Of a stretch of 64,000 bases of DNA, positions 1 to 8,386 are shown one piece after another (the first letter of the stretch is position 1; every line of letters starts with the position of its first letter). Source of the DNA: Mycobacterium sp. ELW1 (lineage in GTDB: Bacteria > Actinomycetota > Actinomycetes > Mycobacteriales > Mycobacteriaceae); assembly GCF_008329905.1 (NCBI RefSeq), contig NZ_CP032156.1, forward strand, positions 1 through 64,000, in the 5' to 3' direction. Made by a program: the position numbers and the translations under genes. The notes under the pieces were generated by a model, which saw only the letters and a list, made by a program, of their open reading frames with translations, made no database searches and was not told the DNA's origin.

Positions 1-100
1 GCTCCGCGTGTCGGCGCGACAGGGCAGGATGTGAATTATAAACTGCGCCTGTCTCATCCGAAGTACCTCGCCGTGCGGGGGAAGCATACGGAAGGCCTTC

Positions 101-814
101 ATGGCTGTTCACGTCGTTCTCAATCAGAAGGGCGGCGTCGGCAAGAGCACGATCGCCGTCAACCTCGCCGCCGTCACCGCCGACGTGCTCAACCATCGAG
201 ATGATCCCGAGGCGAGCTCACCGGTCGCCGCTGTCTCCATCGACCCGCAAGGCTCCGCGATTTGGTGGGCTGCCCGCGTCAACGATCTCCCGTTTCACGT
301 CGTGCAGGCCGACGAAGATCTCGATGGACTCAAGAAGCTCGGCGAACTTCCCGGCATTCAACATGTTTACGTCGACACGCCCGGATGGATAGACCTCAAC
401 GGTGGCGACGACACCTCTGATCCGCTCGGCGGTGGGCCGGCTGCCGAAGCCTTGCGCGTCGTGCTCGACGTCGCCGATCGCGTCATCGTTCCGATGGAGA
501 CCGAGCCGCTCAGCTTCGACCCGACCGCACGAACCATTAATAAAGTCGTTCAACCACGCGGAGTTCCGTATGTGGTGGTCATCAACAACTGGGATCCTCG
601 CGACGGCATGCACGACCTCGACGAGACAAAAGAATTCGTTAGGGCCAACGGATGGCCGCTGGCGCATACGGTGATCCGCCACTACAAATTGCATGCTCGC
701 GCCAGCGCCGACGGCCAGGTGGTGACCGAGTACCCCACGAATCGCGTTGCCTTGCAGGCGCGGGAGGACTTCTACAAATTCGCACTTGAGCTCAACGTGG
801 GGGGAGGACACTGA
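101..814 (+). CDS. parA: ParA-family partition ATPase
   Basis: Cytosolic ParA/Soj-like P-loop ATPase (237 aa) that should drive segregation of this replicon with the ParB encoded next to it. The deviant Walker A motif KGGVGKST is at residues 10-17, the DPQGS segment near 48-52 corresponds to Walker A', and VDTPG at 91-95 is the Walker B region. It is short and lacks an N-terminal HTH, like type Ib or compact actinobacterial plasmid ParAs. The stop codon overlaps the ATG of parB (TGATG), so the two are translationally coupled. The family call is firm. That it maintains a plasmid rather than a chromosome is inferred from size and neighbours. Confidence 0.92.
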   Translation: MAVHVVLNQKGGVGKSTIAVNLAAVTADVLNHRDDPEASSPVAAVSIDPQGSAIWWAARVNDLPFHVVQADEDLDGLKKLGELPGIQHVYVDTPGWIDLNGGDDTSDPLGGGPAAEALRVVLDVADRVIVPMETEPLSFDPTARTINKVVQPRGVPYVVVINNWDPRDGMHDLDETKEFVRANGWPLAHTVIRHYKLHARASADGQVVTEYPTNRVALQAREDFYKFALELNVGGGH

Positions 815-1656
815 TGGCGCGCGGAGGCCGAACCAGCCTGGCCAGCCTGGCCAGCGAGGTGGGCGACAAATCGCCGGTCGATCAGATTGCCCCGATGCCT
901 AGCCGCACAGCACCGTTGACGGATCTGACACCGAATCCACGCAACCCGCGCGACGATCTCGGCGATCTGTCCGACCTCGAGTCGATCGCCGACATGCAGC
1001 TTCAGCCAGCCGTCGTGGTCACCAAAGCCGCTTACCTCAAGCTGTACCCCGAGGACGGCATCGCCACCCGCCTGGTCGTCATCAACGGATGCCGCCGCTT
1101 GGCGGCCGCCCATAAGTACGGCCGCACCGATCTCGACATCGTCGTCAACGACGAGATCGCCCGCGATCGCGTGACACTCATCTCTGCATCGATCGCCGAA
1201 AACGTCGACCGGCAGGATTTCGATGTCATCGAAGAGGCCAAAGCCGTTGCGTCGCTGGTGAAAGAGTGCGGCACCGCAGCCGACGCGGCCAACCGCTTGC
1301 GCAAGACGGAGGCCTGGGTCTCGCAACGGCGGTCGCTGTTGATGCTGGCGCCCGAATTGCAAAGGGCTTTGCGCCGAGGCGAATTGGCGATCAGGGAAGC
1401 CCGCCAACTGGCGAGGGTACCGCTCGAACAGCAGGTAGCGCGTTGGCAGGCTGCACAGGACAAGAAGAGCGACGACGGACAGGAAAACAGCACGGCCAAC
1501 AAGCGGCCGGCCAGTCCGTCCCGCGTGATCGCGAGCGCGCTAAAGGAATTCGACTCCAAGCCACAGCTTCTCGCCAACGCGCTACGGTCACACCTCGGTC
1601 CAGACGGAGTCAAGACGCTGCTCGCCACGCTCGCCGCTGAAGCGACCTCTCTCTAG
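814..1656 (+). CDS. parB: ParB-like partition protein
   Basis: ParB/Spo0J-like DNA-binding partner of ParA (280 aa). The N-terminal ParB/Srx nuclease-like domain is at about residues 30-130. It has the LTPNPRNPRDDL segment and a box reading NGCRR where chromosomal ParBs usually have GERR, which suggests a diverged CTP-binding pocket typical of plasmid copies. A helix-turn-helix follows at about 150-175 (AANRLRKTEAWVSQRRSLL). The C-terminus is charged and low in complexity. It lies directly behind parA with a 1-base overlap. No parS-like repeat was recognised nearby, so the centromere is unassigned. Confidence 0.88.
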   Translation: MARGGRTSLASLASEVGDKSPVDQIAPMPSRTAPLTDLTPNPRNPRDDLGDLSDLESIADMQLQPAVVVTKAAYLKLYPEDGIATRLVVINGCRRLAAAHKYGRTDLDIVVNDEIARDRVTLISASIAENVDRQDFDVIEEAKAVASLVKECGTAADAANRLRKTEAWVSQRRSLLMLAPELQRALRRGELAIREARQLARVPLEQQVARWQAAQDKKSDDGQENSTANKRPASPSRVIASALKEFDSKPQLLANALRSHLGPDGVKTLLATLAAEATSL

Positions 1657-1778
1657 CCCAAGACACCGCTGCCGTTCCACCGTCACGTGACAATTCGGGA
1701 CGGTATACCTTCGGATCGGATCCGCCGCCAAAACATCAACGTTGTTCCGCATACCGCGTCGAATCGACGCCGCACCAT

Positions 1779-2216
1779 CTACAGCTGGTGAGCCAGCTCA
1801 CCTAGGTTGCCCGGCGTCATGAACTGCCCCAAGGCATCCAGGTAATTGCGGGCTACCGCGCGGTACTTCTCGGCTGCCTCATTGGTGGAGCGGTCAGCGT
1901 CGAGCAGATCCTGCTGTGCTGCGATGAGCAATCGGTTGGCTTCGGTCAGCGAGACCACCTGGGCGCGCAGTTCGTCGACATCTGGACTCGGCGGGGCAAG
2001 AACGGCACCCAGCTGCGGCGGAAGCTCATCCGCGTAGACATACCAGCGCAGGCGTTGCGGCCGCGGCATCGCGCCGCCGCGAATCTCGCCGGCGGTGATG
2101 GCGCGGATGATCGTGCGCGGATCCTTTTCGAGCCGCTTGGCCGCTTCTGCCAATGACACGACAGGGCCGCCCGGTGTGGTTTCCACGCCCGGCGGCGGCT
2201 GCTTCGGTTGTGTCAT
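1779..2216 (-). CDS. Small DNA-binding protein with HTH and coiled coil
   Basis: Protein of 145 aa with no recognised name. Residues 20-60 (VSLAEAAKRLEKDPRTIIRAITAGEIRGG) look like an excisionase/MerR-type winged helix. Residues 78-130 form a probable coiled coil ending in a conserved tail (FMTPGNLGELAHQL). A truncated relative with the same tail lies at 3130-3270 on the same strand, so the family has duplicated here. It is divergent from the ribbon-helix-helix gene at 2402; the space between holds three TAACGACAT repeats that could be its operator. A role in plasmid copy control or transfer regulation is possible but not shown. Confidence 0.6.
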   Translation of the reverse strand: MTQPKQPPPGVETTPGGPVVSLAEAAKRLEKDPRTIIRAITAGEIRGGAMPRPQRLRWYVYADELPPQLGAVLAPPSPDVDELRAQVVSLTEANRLLIAAQQDLLDADRSTNEAAEKYRAVARNYLDALGQFMTPGNLGELAHQL

Positions 2217-2254
2217 CGTCGGTCACGTCGGCCGCGAGGGTCGTACTCCTCCCG

Positions 2255-2347
2255 TAACGACATCATGCGCTAGATTAGGGACATAATAACGACATCGTGA
2301 CACCCCATGCGCCCGGATGCCACTATTTTGCGGCATCAATGTCGTAA
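2255..2347. promoter_or_regulatory. TAACGACAT repeats between divergent genes
   Basis: TAACGACAT occurs at 2255-2263 and 2287-2295 as direct repeats 32 bp apart. The inverse ATGTCGTAA is at 2339-2347. They sit in the region between the 1779-2216 (-) and 2402-2638 (+) genes, the expected place for operators of one or both small DNA-binding proteins. An iteron role is also conceivable. Confidence 0.45.
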
Positions 2348-2401
2348 ACTAACAGCATCACGACGAGGTGTGGACACCCGCCCTAGCGCCCGGAGGAGAC
2401 G

Positions 2402-2638
2402 TTGAGCGATAGCGAATCGCGTAGGCTGACCGCGAAGGTTCTGGTTCGCTTCACCGAAGACGACCTGTGGAAGCTGCAGCAGGAAGCCGATCGGCAGGGC
2501 GTGAGCGTTCCGCAGCTCATGCGTGACTTCACTCTGCGCGGACTGCCGTCGCGCCGAACGGGGCGGTCTGTATCCATTGATCAGGGCAGCGGCGACGATC
2601 GATCCCGTCAGCCCGCTCCGGCCAGCCACGTCGCCTAG
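2402..2638 (+). CDS. Ribbon-helix-helix/MobC-like small protein
   Basis: Protein of 78 aa starting at TTG 2402 behind a good GGAGG ribosome site at 2394-2398. The core LTAKVLVRFTEDDLWKLQQE followed by a second helix (VSVPQLMRDFTLRG) fits the ribbon-helix-helix fold found in MobC-like accessory proteins and antitoxins: a beta strand, then two amphipathic helices. No toxin gene follows, so a plasmid regulator or mobilisation accessory protein is more likely than an antitoxin. The C-terminal 25 residues are disordered. Confidence 0.6.
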   Translation: MSDSESRRLTAKVLVRFTEDDLWKLQQEADRQGVSVPQLMRDFTLRGLPSRRTGRSVSIDQGSGDDRSRQPAPASHVA

Positions 2639-3494
2639 GCGACACCATCGCGCAGGCCCGCCAGGCGTTCGGCAAGATCGGTTCGTCCACGGTCGGTGCG
2701 GCACGCCGGTTGCGGCCCGCATTCCCCGCAATTGCAAACCTACGCAGAAGGCGAGGCCCGACACCGCCCGCATCTTGAGCACTTAGAAGGTCCATGGCCA
2801 GCCGCGATCTATGTGTCGACACAGACGGTGTACGCGCCGCGGGCGTAACAGCGACCACGGCGGCATCGTGTGCAGCTCCCGCTGCGACCGCCGTTACCAT
2901 GCACAGGTGATGCAACGTCGGTGCACATGGCCCCACGGGCCGTTGGTAAGTCGAACGGTGACTAGTGTGGAGTTCGGCATACCCGCAGACCTCATCGAAC
3001 TCACGAGGGTCGGGTTTACCTGACCCGCGCGCAGCTGCTTTCACTGAAGGATGCCGGAACTGACGAACGCGCGGGCCCGGCGGCGGGTCACAGGGTGGGG
3101 ACTAGGGGCCAGCGGGGTCCCCGCGGGACTCACCGACCTGCCAACGGCTTTTCAGCCAGTTCTCCAATGTCACCAGGCGTCAAGTATTGCGCCAACGCCT
3201 GGCGGTACTTGTCTGCGGCCGCGGCAGGGTCGGCATGCGCCGAAAGCAGAAGCAGATTCGCCTCCTCTGACCTCACCAGGGGGCACGCAAATCCGCGACC
3301 AGGGCTTCCGTGCTGTCCGAACGCGCAACCCCGGCGCGTGAGCGCTGCCAGGCCGGTGCGCGGGCACGGCCAAAATTCTGCAGGGAGCACACCTCGGCCC
3401 CGAATAGGCTTGAAACCTGGCCGATTAAACCGTGACCCCAATAACTTTCGAGAGCCAACACGCAGAGACCGGTACCCCCCTCGGAAGGGAATCC
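2639..3494. other. Decayed stretch without an intact gene
   Basis: No convincing full gene is seen in 856 bp. An ATG at 2793 opens a 38-codon frame (MASRDLCVDTDGVRAAG...) whose start resembles small mycobacterial secreted-protein N-termini, but it ends early and is probably a remnant. The minus strand carries the truncated relative described at 3130-3270. Otherwise nothing is recognised. Confidence 0.5.
3130..3270 (-). pseudogene. Truncated relative of the 1779-2216 HTH/coiled-coil gene
   Basis: About 45 codons read EEANLLLLSAHA, then ADKYRQ and YLTPGDIGELAEKPL. This matches, with a gap, the C-terminal EANRLLIAAQQ...AEKYRA...FMTPGNLGELA of the protein at 1779-2216. The N-terminal HTH is missing, and upstream sequence in the same frame does not resemble the family. 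It is most simply the 3' end of a duplicated and decayed copy. Confidence 0.55.
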
Positions 3495-4898
3495 ATGACG
3501 ACGCCGCCCGCTCCGGCCGGACAAACCCTAAAAGATCCGCGCGTCCCTGCAGTCCCTGCCGTGGACAGCGACACGTCCCCGCCCGCACAGCGGAGAGGGC
3601 GCGACATCGCGCCGGAACGGGAAGCGCGTACGCCCTGGGTCGCGATCGGGTGCTACGCGGCAGCGGCGGCGTCGCTGATGGTGTCGACCAACACTTCGTG
3701 GCGGTTCTTCGACCAAGTGCTACACATCCCCACCGCGTACGGCGAACGGTACTTGATGTTCGCCGTGGCCGAGGTGGCGCTAGTGGTGTGCGGGGCTGGC
3801 ATGGCGGTAAACGTCAACCGAGACGGCCGACCGGGATCGTTCCGCGTGGTGGTATGGGCCATGGTTATCGCTATGAGCTACATGGCATGGGCGATGTCCA
3901 CCCCGGAAGAGGCGGTCGGACGAATCCTGCTCGGCCCGGCACTGGGAACGGTGATGCTGCACCTGGGGCTCGGCCTCGAACTGCGCGCCCGCCACCAACG
4001 TGCCAACACCATCGCCCGTATCGGCCACGAGCTGCGCGAGCGGTGCCTTTCGCGGCTTGGCCTGGCCGATGATGGCCGCGATGCAGCCCAGCGCACCCGT
4101 GATCGCAAGGCATACAAGGCCGCCGCGCTGTCACGGCCGCTGCGGTGGCCGTGGTCGCGGCAGGCCCGCCTGGAGCGCGCACTGCTGGCCGCCGGCGTCG
4201 CCGATGATCCCATCATGAGGGATCGCATGCTTGCGCGGCTGGCGGTCGTCCGCCACGCCGACACACTGTCCACGCTGATTCCGTCGTCGCCCTGGCAACG
4301 CGCGGAAGATGGCATTAGACCCGGTAAAGAGCCGGCAATCGATAAAGACCGCGCGACGCACGACCTTCCACCGCGCGCGGACGGCAGCCGGGCGCCGCGC
4401 ACATCATCGGCACAGGCCGCATCAAATGATGCTGGGCGCGCACCGTTCAATAAATCAACGGTGCTGCGCGGCGCACAACGGCAGGCCGTGCACGCGACGC
4501 AGCCCGCACCCGCGCCCCGTGCACCGCGCACACTGACGGCCGTGCCCAACTCCGCGGCGCCGCACAACGGCATCGACCAAGTGCGCACGCACGCGCGCAC
4601 ACAGTCGAGCGCGCACAGCGACGACGCCGAGAACGCTATGCGACGCGCAGCTACGCGCCGCATAGTCGATCAAGCGGCGATCCAGCAGTGGCTGCCAGTC
4701 GCGGAGACGATCGTCGGGGACGGACTGACAAAAGGACGCATGCGACGGTGGCCGGAGGAGGAGCATCCCGCGGTGGTCGCCACCATCTTGGCCGACCATG
4801 CGGCCGGGACGCGGCCCAGCACGATCGGGCGCCACCACCAGGTCCACCACGAGATAGTCGGCAAGATCCTCGCGGCCGCCGACGAGCTCACTGGATAA
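3495..4898 (+). CDS. DUF2637-like membrane protein with C-terminal HTH-like tail
   Basis: Protein of 467 aa, start taken at ATG 3495 because GGAAGGGA lies 5 bases upstream; an in-frame start 21 codons earlier has no such site. Residues 1-40 are proline-rich. About 45-170 contain four hydrophobic segments (WVAIGCYAAAAASLMV, YLMFAVAEVALVVCGAGMAV, VVVWAMVIAMSYMAWAM, ILLGPALGTVMLHLGLGLEL), the layout of DUF2637 proteins common on actinobacterial plasmids and integrative elements. Next come a basic cytoplasmic region, a long Ala/Arg/Thr-rich linker and a compact C-terminal helical domain (TRPSTIGRHHQVHHEIVGKILAAAD) that looks like a DNA-binding helix-turn-helix. A role in transfer or spread functions is plausible, not shown. 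Confidence 0.65.
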   Translation: MTTPPAPAGQTLKDPRVPAVPAVDSDTSPPAQRRGRDIAPEREARTPWVAIGCYAAAAASLMVSTNTSWRFFDQVLHIPTAYGERYLMFAVAEVALVVCGAGMAVNVNRDGRPGSFRVVVWAMVIAMSYMAWAMSTPEEAVGRILLGPALGTVMLHLGLGLELRARHQRANTIARIGHELRERCLSRLGLADDGRDAAQRTRDRKAYKAAALSRPLRWPWSRQARLERALLAAGVADDPIMRDRMLARLAVVRHADTLSTLIPSSPWQRAEDGIRPGKEPAIDKDRATHDLPPRADGSRAPRTSSAQAASNDAGRAPFNKSTVLRGAQRQAVHATQPAPAPRAPRTLTAVPNSAAPHNGIDQVRTHARTQSSAHSDDAENAMRRAATRRIVDQAAIQQWLPVAETIVGDGLTKGRMRRWPEEEHPAVVATILADHAAGTRPSTIGRHHQVHHEIVGKILAAADELTG

Positions 4899-5051
4899 CC
4901 GCGTCACGGACGCAGACTCTCCGCGCGTCGCACCGATCGTTGGTGCGGTGTCCACCCCGTTGGGCCGCTGATCAACTTCTTCTTGTTCGGCAGGCCGCGC
5001 CAATATGGACATGGGAACCTATGTTCGATTACCGCGCTAGGATGGCGTGCC

Positions 5052-5396
5052 GTGACCGTGCTCAATCGCACGCGGCGAGGCTACGAAGAGCTAGGCCCGC
5101 CGCCGCAGTGCCCGCAGGGGCACCCGCTTCAGGGTCGTGGACGCGTCCTGGTCGGAACCCAGCAATGCACCAGCTGCTGTAATAGTGACCTGGGGCCACA
5201 CCGGTCGTACACGTGCCGGGTGTGCTGGGAAACCGTTTACGACCCGCTCCCGCGCGGCGACTGTACCTTTGTGGCGTTCGACGGGCGACCAATACGGCAT
5301 CAAGCGGGGCCGGGGAGTAGGGAGTGTGACGCAGGGGTCCCGCGCACATGGTCCGCTAAGCGCCCTCGGCTGGTTGTGAGGAACCGTTTTGTCTAG
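5052..5396 (+). CDS. Small zinc-ribbon protein
   Basis: Hypothetical protein of about 114 aa; the start is uncertain (GTG 5052 chosen, an upstream in-frame start exists at 4983). Cysteine/histidine clusters CPQGH, CTSCC and CRVCW within about 50 residues suggest one or two zinc ribbons. The tail is basic and low in complexity, and its 3' end overlaps the convergent gene at 5356-6390 by 41 bases, so the true stop region may be read through by accident. No function is recognised. Confidence 0.45.
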   Translation: MTVLNRTRRGYEELGPPPQCPQGHPLQGRGRVLVGTQQCTSCCNSDLGPHRSYTCRVCWETVYDPLPRGDCTFVAFDGRPIRHQAGPGSRECDAGVPRTWSAKRPRLVVRNRFV

Positions 5397-6390
5397 CTTG
5401 TTGGCGCAACGCTGAGATGCGCGTACGGGTGTTACCCGCCCATTGAGTATTCAGGGCGGCAATTAGCGTCTGCCACATTGGTACCGCGAGCATCCACTGC
5501 ACTTGGGCGCGACCCATCACCCAAGCAGCGGGGCAGCGTTGCGCCCAGGCCACCGCCGCTAAGCGGGCAACATCGTCGACCATCCAGTACAGCGCTTCCT
5601 CGGGATTAGTCGTCGACAGCCACACCGCGCCGCGAGCCGGATCGGTCGTGCTGTACCGCAACTCCGCGCCTTTGAAGCTGTAGAGCGCCCCTGTGTCTCG
5701 ACGGCGCGCGCGTGAGTGCTTGTGCGCCTTGACTTCTTGTGGGTGGGGAAGGTCGTTTCGCGACATTCCAGTGAGGTCAGCTATGGTGGCGATCGCACCG
5801 TCGAGTGCGTGCCTGAAGCGCTCAGTGGAGACTTCGGTGCCATCGACACCCAGGCGCTCAACCGGTGACGCCGGCGGGCGAGCATGTATACGTTCCAGCG
5901 GCGGTGGATCTGGCCTGGGTGGTAGCGCCGGCTGCGCCTGCGGGGCCAGTTCCGGCGGGGTTCGCGGCTCCTTGGCGGCGAAATCGACACTTACCGTGCC
6001 CACCCAATCCACCTTCGTCGAGTCGAGGACGGTGTCGTACCCCAGACTCGGGTCGACCACATACGCCAGTTCGGCCACGGCGCTGTGCTCCTGCGCGGTG
6101 ACGGTCGCACTACCGTGCGGCTTCACGGCGATGAAGTACACCCACAAGAACAGTCCGAACTCGTCGCGATCGAGATATTCGGCCTGATAACGGCAGGGAT
6201 CGGCTGGCTGGCCAATACGGTGTTTGATGGGCTGCTCGAGTTGTGCGCACCAGACCGCAGGACCGCCCTCTCCGCTGGCCAAGTTACCCAGCGTCACCGC
6301 CTGTGCCGGCGTGGCCAGCTGTAGGTCCTCTGGTCCGGAGGTAGCGTCGCGCACCACTAGCTTCCGGGCCACCTCGTAGCCGTCGTCCAT
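5356..6390 (-). CDS. Hypothetical protein, C-terminus resembling Imm63
   Basis: Protein of 344 aa. The N-terminal half (about 1-140) has alternating beta-rich sequence with no recognised domain. A proline-rich linker follows at 145-175. The C-terminal part includes EALYWMVDDVARLAAVAWAQ then MLAVPMWQTLIAALNTQW. The YW-x-hydrophobic-DDV stretch and spacing recall the immunity-protein 63 family, in which a toxin-neutralising domain ends with a similar two-helix unit. The resemblance was judged by eye and is weak. No polymorphic toxin gene is adjacent. ATG 6390 is preceded by GGAGGGAC on the minus strand. Confidence 0.55.
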   Translation of the reverse strand: MDDGYEVARKLVVRDATSGPEDLQLATPAQAVTLGNLASGEGGPAVWCAQLEQPIKHRIGQPADPCRYQAEYLDRDEFGLFLWVYFIAVKPHGSATVTAQEHSAVAELAYVVDPSLGYDTVLDSTKVDWVGTVSVDFAAKEPRTPPELAPQAQPALPPRPDPPPLERIHARPPASPVERLGVDGTEVSTERFRHALDGAIATIADLTGMSRNDLPHPQEVKAHKHSRARRRDTGALYSFKGAELRYSTTDPARGAVWLSTTNPEEALYWMVDDVARLAAVAWAQRCPAAWVMGRAQVQWMLAVPMWQTLIAALNTQWAGNTRTRISALRQQARQNGSSQPAEGA

Positions 6391-6612
6391 GCTGTCCCTC
6401 CAGGCAGACGCAGCGATCGTCTAACCACTTCGCTTGCTATCACCCTAAGCCGCGGCTGGTGCCAGTCCCGGCACGAAATGTCAGTCGCCGCCTTCAAGAG
6501 CGGGTGCGGGGCCTAAGCTGGCGGTCAGTTGCCGGCTTTCGCCAGATCGGCCGCGGAACTGGGGGAGTAGGGCCCCCGGCGGTGTCCATGAGTCTGGAGA
6601 ATGTCGAGCAGG

Positions 6613-6993
6613 CTACACAGGGTAATGGGTCGGCAGAATTCCGTTGGCGCTCTTACTTTGCGATTTCCGGGCGGCTTGCTGGTCGGCCTTCGAGGCGTCG
6701 AGAGTTAGACCCTGCGGAAGTTTGGGGCGCAGCCGGCGGCCGACGTCGCGCAAGATCCGCGTGTCCCATTCGGTCGTCGCCCTTGGTTCGATAGATATGC
6801 CAATGTCGGCGCCCACCGCACTCGCATAGCGCAGCAGCGTCGAGATGTGGGGATCGACCGTCTCGTTCTCGAACCGGCTGATCACGCCTTTATCCACTCC
6901 GATCGCCTCGGCTACCTGCGCGATCGTCAAACCGCGGTCTGTGCGTACATCTTTGAGCTCCTTGATCGCCTGCCGGATCAGTGCGTCCGTCAT
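6613..6993 (-). CDS. XRE-family transcriptional regulator
   Basis: Cro/CI-type helix-turn-helix regulator of 126 aa. The HTH spans about residues 15-70: DRGLTIAQVAEAIGVDKGVISRFENE, then HISTLLRYASAVGADI. The start was set at ATG 6993 (MTDALIRQAIKELKD...) because the frame upstream lacks regulator-like sequence. The C-terminal 45 residues are basic and may be unstructured. It stands alone on the minus strand; its promoter would face the 7286 gene. Target genes are unknown. Confidence 0.8.
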   Translation of the reverse strand: MTDALIRQAIKELKDVRTDRGLTIAQVAEAIGVDKGVISRFENETVDPHISTLLRYASAVGADIGISIEPRATTEWDTRILRDVGRRLRPKLPQGLTLDASKADQQAARKSQSKSANGILPTHYPV

Positions 6994-7285
6994 CGTATGC
7001 CCTTCGCTAAATGGTCGGTACCGCAGATCAGTTCCAGTTCCAGTTGCACTGTGGTGCAACTCGCGCAGTGTTGCAACGGTGTTCGCGACGCGTACGCAAC
7101 CTGCGCGGCCCCGCACCGATCTCGGGGAGGGACTCACTCACCGGCGCGATGCGGCGTCGATGGCCGTCGTGGCGGCGCTCAACGCCCCGTGGAGCTGCCG
7201 CGGTGCCCGCGTTGCCCACACGGGGGAGCGCCCCGATTCGCGGCCGGGACCGGTCCGGCTGGTTCCTGCGGCGATACTGGGGCCC

Positions 7286-7639
7286 ATGAGTGATGACGGT
7301 GGCGGCCAGCACGTCCGACAGACTCCCCGTAAGCGGACGGGAGAGCTGTCGGTCGCCGATTTCACGATGTTGGTACGCGTACATGGCCAGCCTGCCGCGG
7401 TGCGGGTGTACTGTGACGACGAACAAGACGAGGCCGCGCGCTATGCAGCCGAGGTCGGGGGAGTTGTTGTCCCACTGCCTCTTTCGCCACCTATCGGCTA
7501 CACCCCTAGCCACCGACGGGTTTCTGATCCCGTCAGTGGCGGCAGCAGGAGAGGACCGGGCACTAGCTTGAGACCGGCGGCGGTGGCTGCCGCCCCTCAG
7601 ATGCCAGGGCGTCCAGGTAGGCGTCGTGGTAGCGGGTGA
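7286..7639 (+). CDS. Hypothetical small protein
   Basis: Possible gene of up to 117 aa starting at ATG 7286 (MSDDGGGQHVRQTPRKRTG). Residues 20-65 (LSVADFTMLVRVHGQPAAVRVYCDDEQDEAARYAAEVGG) have normal actinobacterial composition and a likely alpha/beta fold. The C-terminal 45 residues are basic and overlap the minus-strand gene ending at 7563, so only the first two thirds are credible. No function is recognised. Confidence 0.35.
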   Translation: MSDDGGGQHVRQTPRKRTGELSVADFTMLVRVHGQPAAVRVYCDDEQDEAARYAAEVGGVVVPLPLSPPIGYTPSHRRVSDPVSGGSRRGPGTSLRPAAVAAAPQMPGRPGRRRGSG

Positions 7640-8055
7640 TGGCCATCCGCTCGGTGGTGAACTGCTCCAGGACGCCGGTGATGAGCGGTTGGCCCCGCAG
7701 CGACGACGCCATGCGGTCGTGGGGCCAGTGGCCAAAGCTCATCAAATCGATGCCGAGGGTCTGCTGAGGGTACTCGCGGGCCTCGGTGATGTCGTTGCGG
7801 ACCGCTTCCAGTTCAGTGTCCAGACGACGGAGAGCCGAGGCGGCGCGGCGAAGATGGCGATCGCGCTGCTCCTTGAGCAGCCCGACGCAATCAGTCTACG
7901 TCGGGATCGCGCTGCGTGGAAACTACACGTGCCCCGCTTTGCCACGAACGACCTGGGGGGAGTAGGCCGTCTGCGGCCATCATCTTGAGGATGTCGGTCG
8001 GGATACCGCACAGCTCGGAGGCCTCCGACAGCTTGGCCAGATCAGGATCACTCAC
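7563..8055 (-). pseudogene. HTH/coiled-coil gene broken by a frameshift near 7890
   Basis: Reading from GTG 8055 gives 54 residues (VSDPDLAKLSEASELCGIPTDILKMMAADGLLPPG...), an HTH-like start that stops at 7891-7893. In the next frame, with no start codon, sequence continues as CVGLLKEQRDRHLRRAASALRRLDTELEAV, then a well-formed C-terminus down to 7563. The two pieces make sense as one protein of about 163 aa, a DNA-binding head with a coiled-coil tail like the 1779-2216 family. The GTG overlaps the stop of the gene upstream (8048-8386). A real frameshift or a sequencing error cannot be told apart here. Confidence 0.5.
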
Positions 8056-8386
8056 CGTGATCCGTTCCCTCGCGGCGACGCGATGCTTCCGCCCGGAGGG
8101 AGATGCCGACATTGTTGAGTCGAAACTCGTACTCACCGGAACCGACCAGGAACCAGTCGCCGGTTCCGAAGTCTCCCCGGTCCATCACCACACGCATGGC
8201 GCTTCTGATCGCGTCAGCGCTATCACCTTTGAAGCTCGCGAGGTGTATGGCGTGGTGGTCGTACATGTGCCACTCAGGATCCCCGCTCGGCCGCTGCGTT
8301 AATGGGGAATCGTCGACGCTGCCTCTGAACCCTTGAAGCAGCCGGTACGTCGTGAGGCGACTGTTGACCGGTTCCTGGTCACTCAT
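8048..8386 (-). CDS. Hypothetical protein, middle gene of a three-gene operon
   Basis: Protein of 112 aa starting at ATG 8386, which overlaps the stop of the preceding gene (ATGA). It is soluble with mixed alpha/beta content. Recognisable stretches are DPEWHMYDHHAIHLASFKGDSADAIRSAM and GDFGTGDWFLVGSGEYEFRLNNVG, the latter suggesting a beta sheet. No family is recognised. Tight coupling on both sides says it works with its neighbours. Confidence 0.55.
   Translation of the reverse strand: MSDQEPVNSRLTTYRLLQGFRGSVDDSPLTQRPSGDPEWHMYDHHAIHLASFKGDSADAIRSAMRVVMDRGDFGTGDWFLVGSGEYEFRLNNVGISLRAEASRRREGTDHGE

Noticed and set aside
2811..3023. 70-codon Cys/Arg-rich frame
   Set aside because: No ribosome site, no recognised fold and unusual composition; treated as noncoding in a decayed stretch.
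3095..4072. Plus-strand frame of 325 codons overlapping the DUF2637-like gene
   Set aside because: Arg/Pro/Gly-rich translation with no hydrophobic or motif structure; it is the shifted frame of the real membrane-protein gene.
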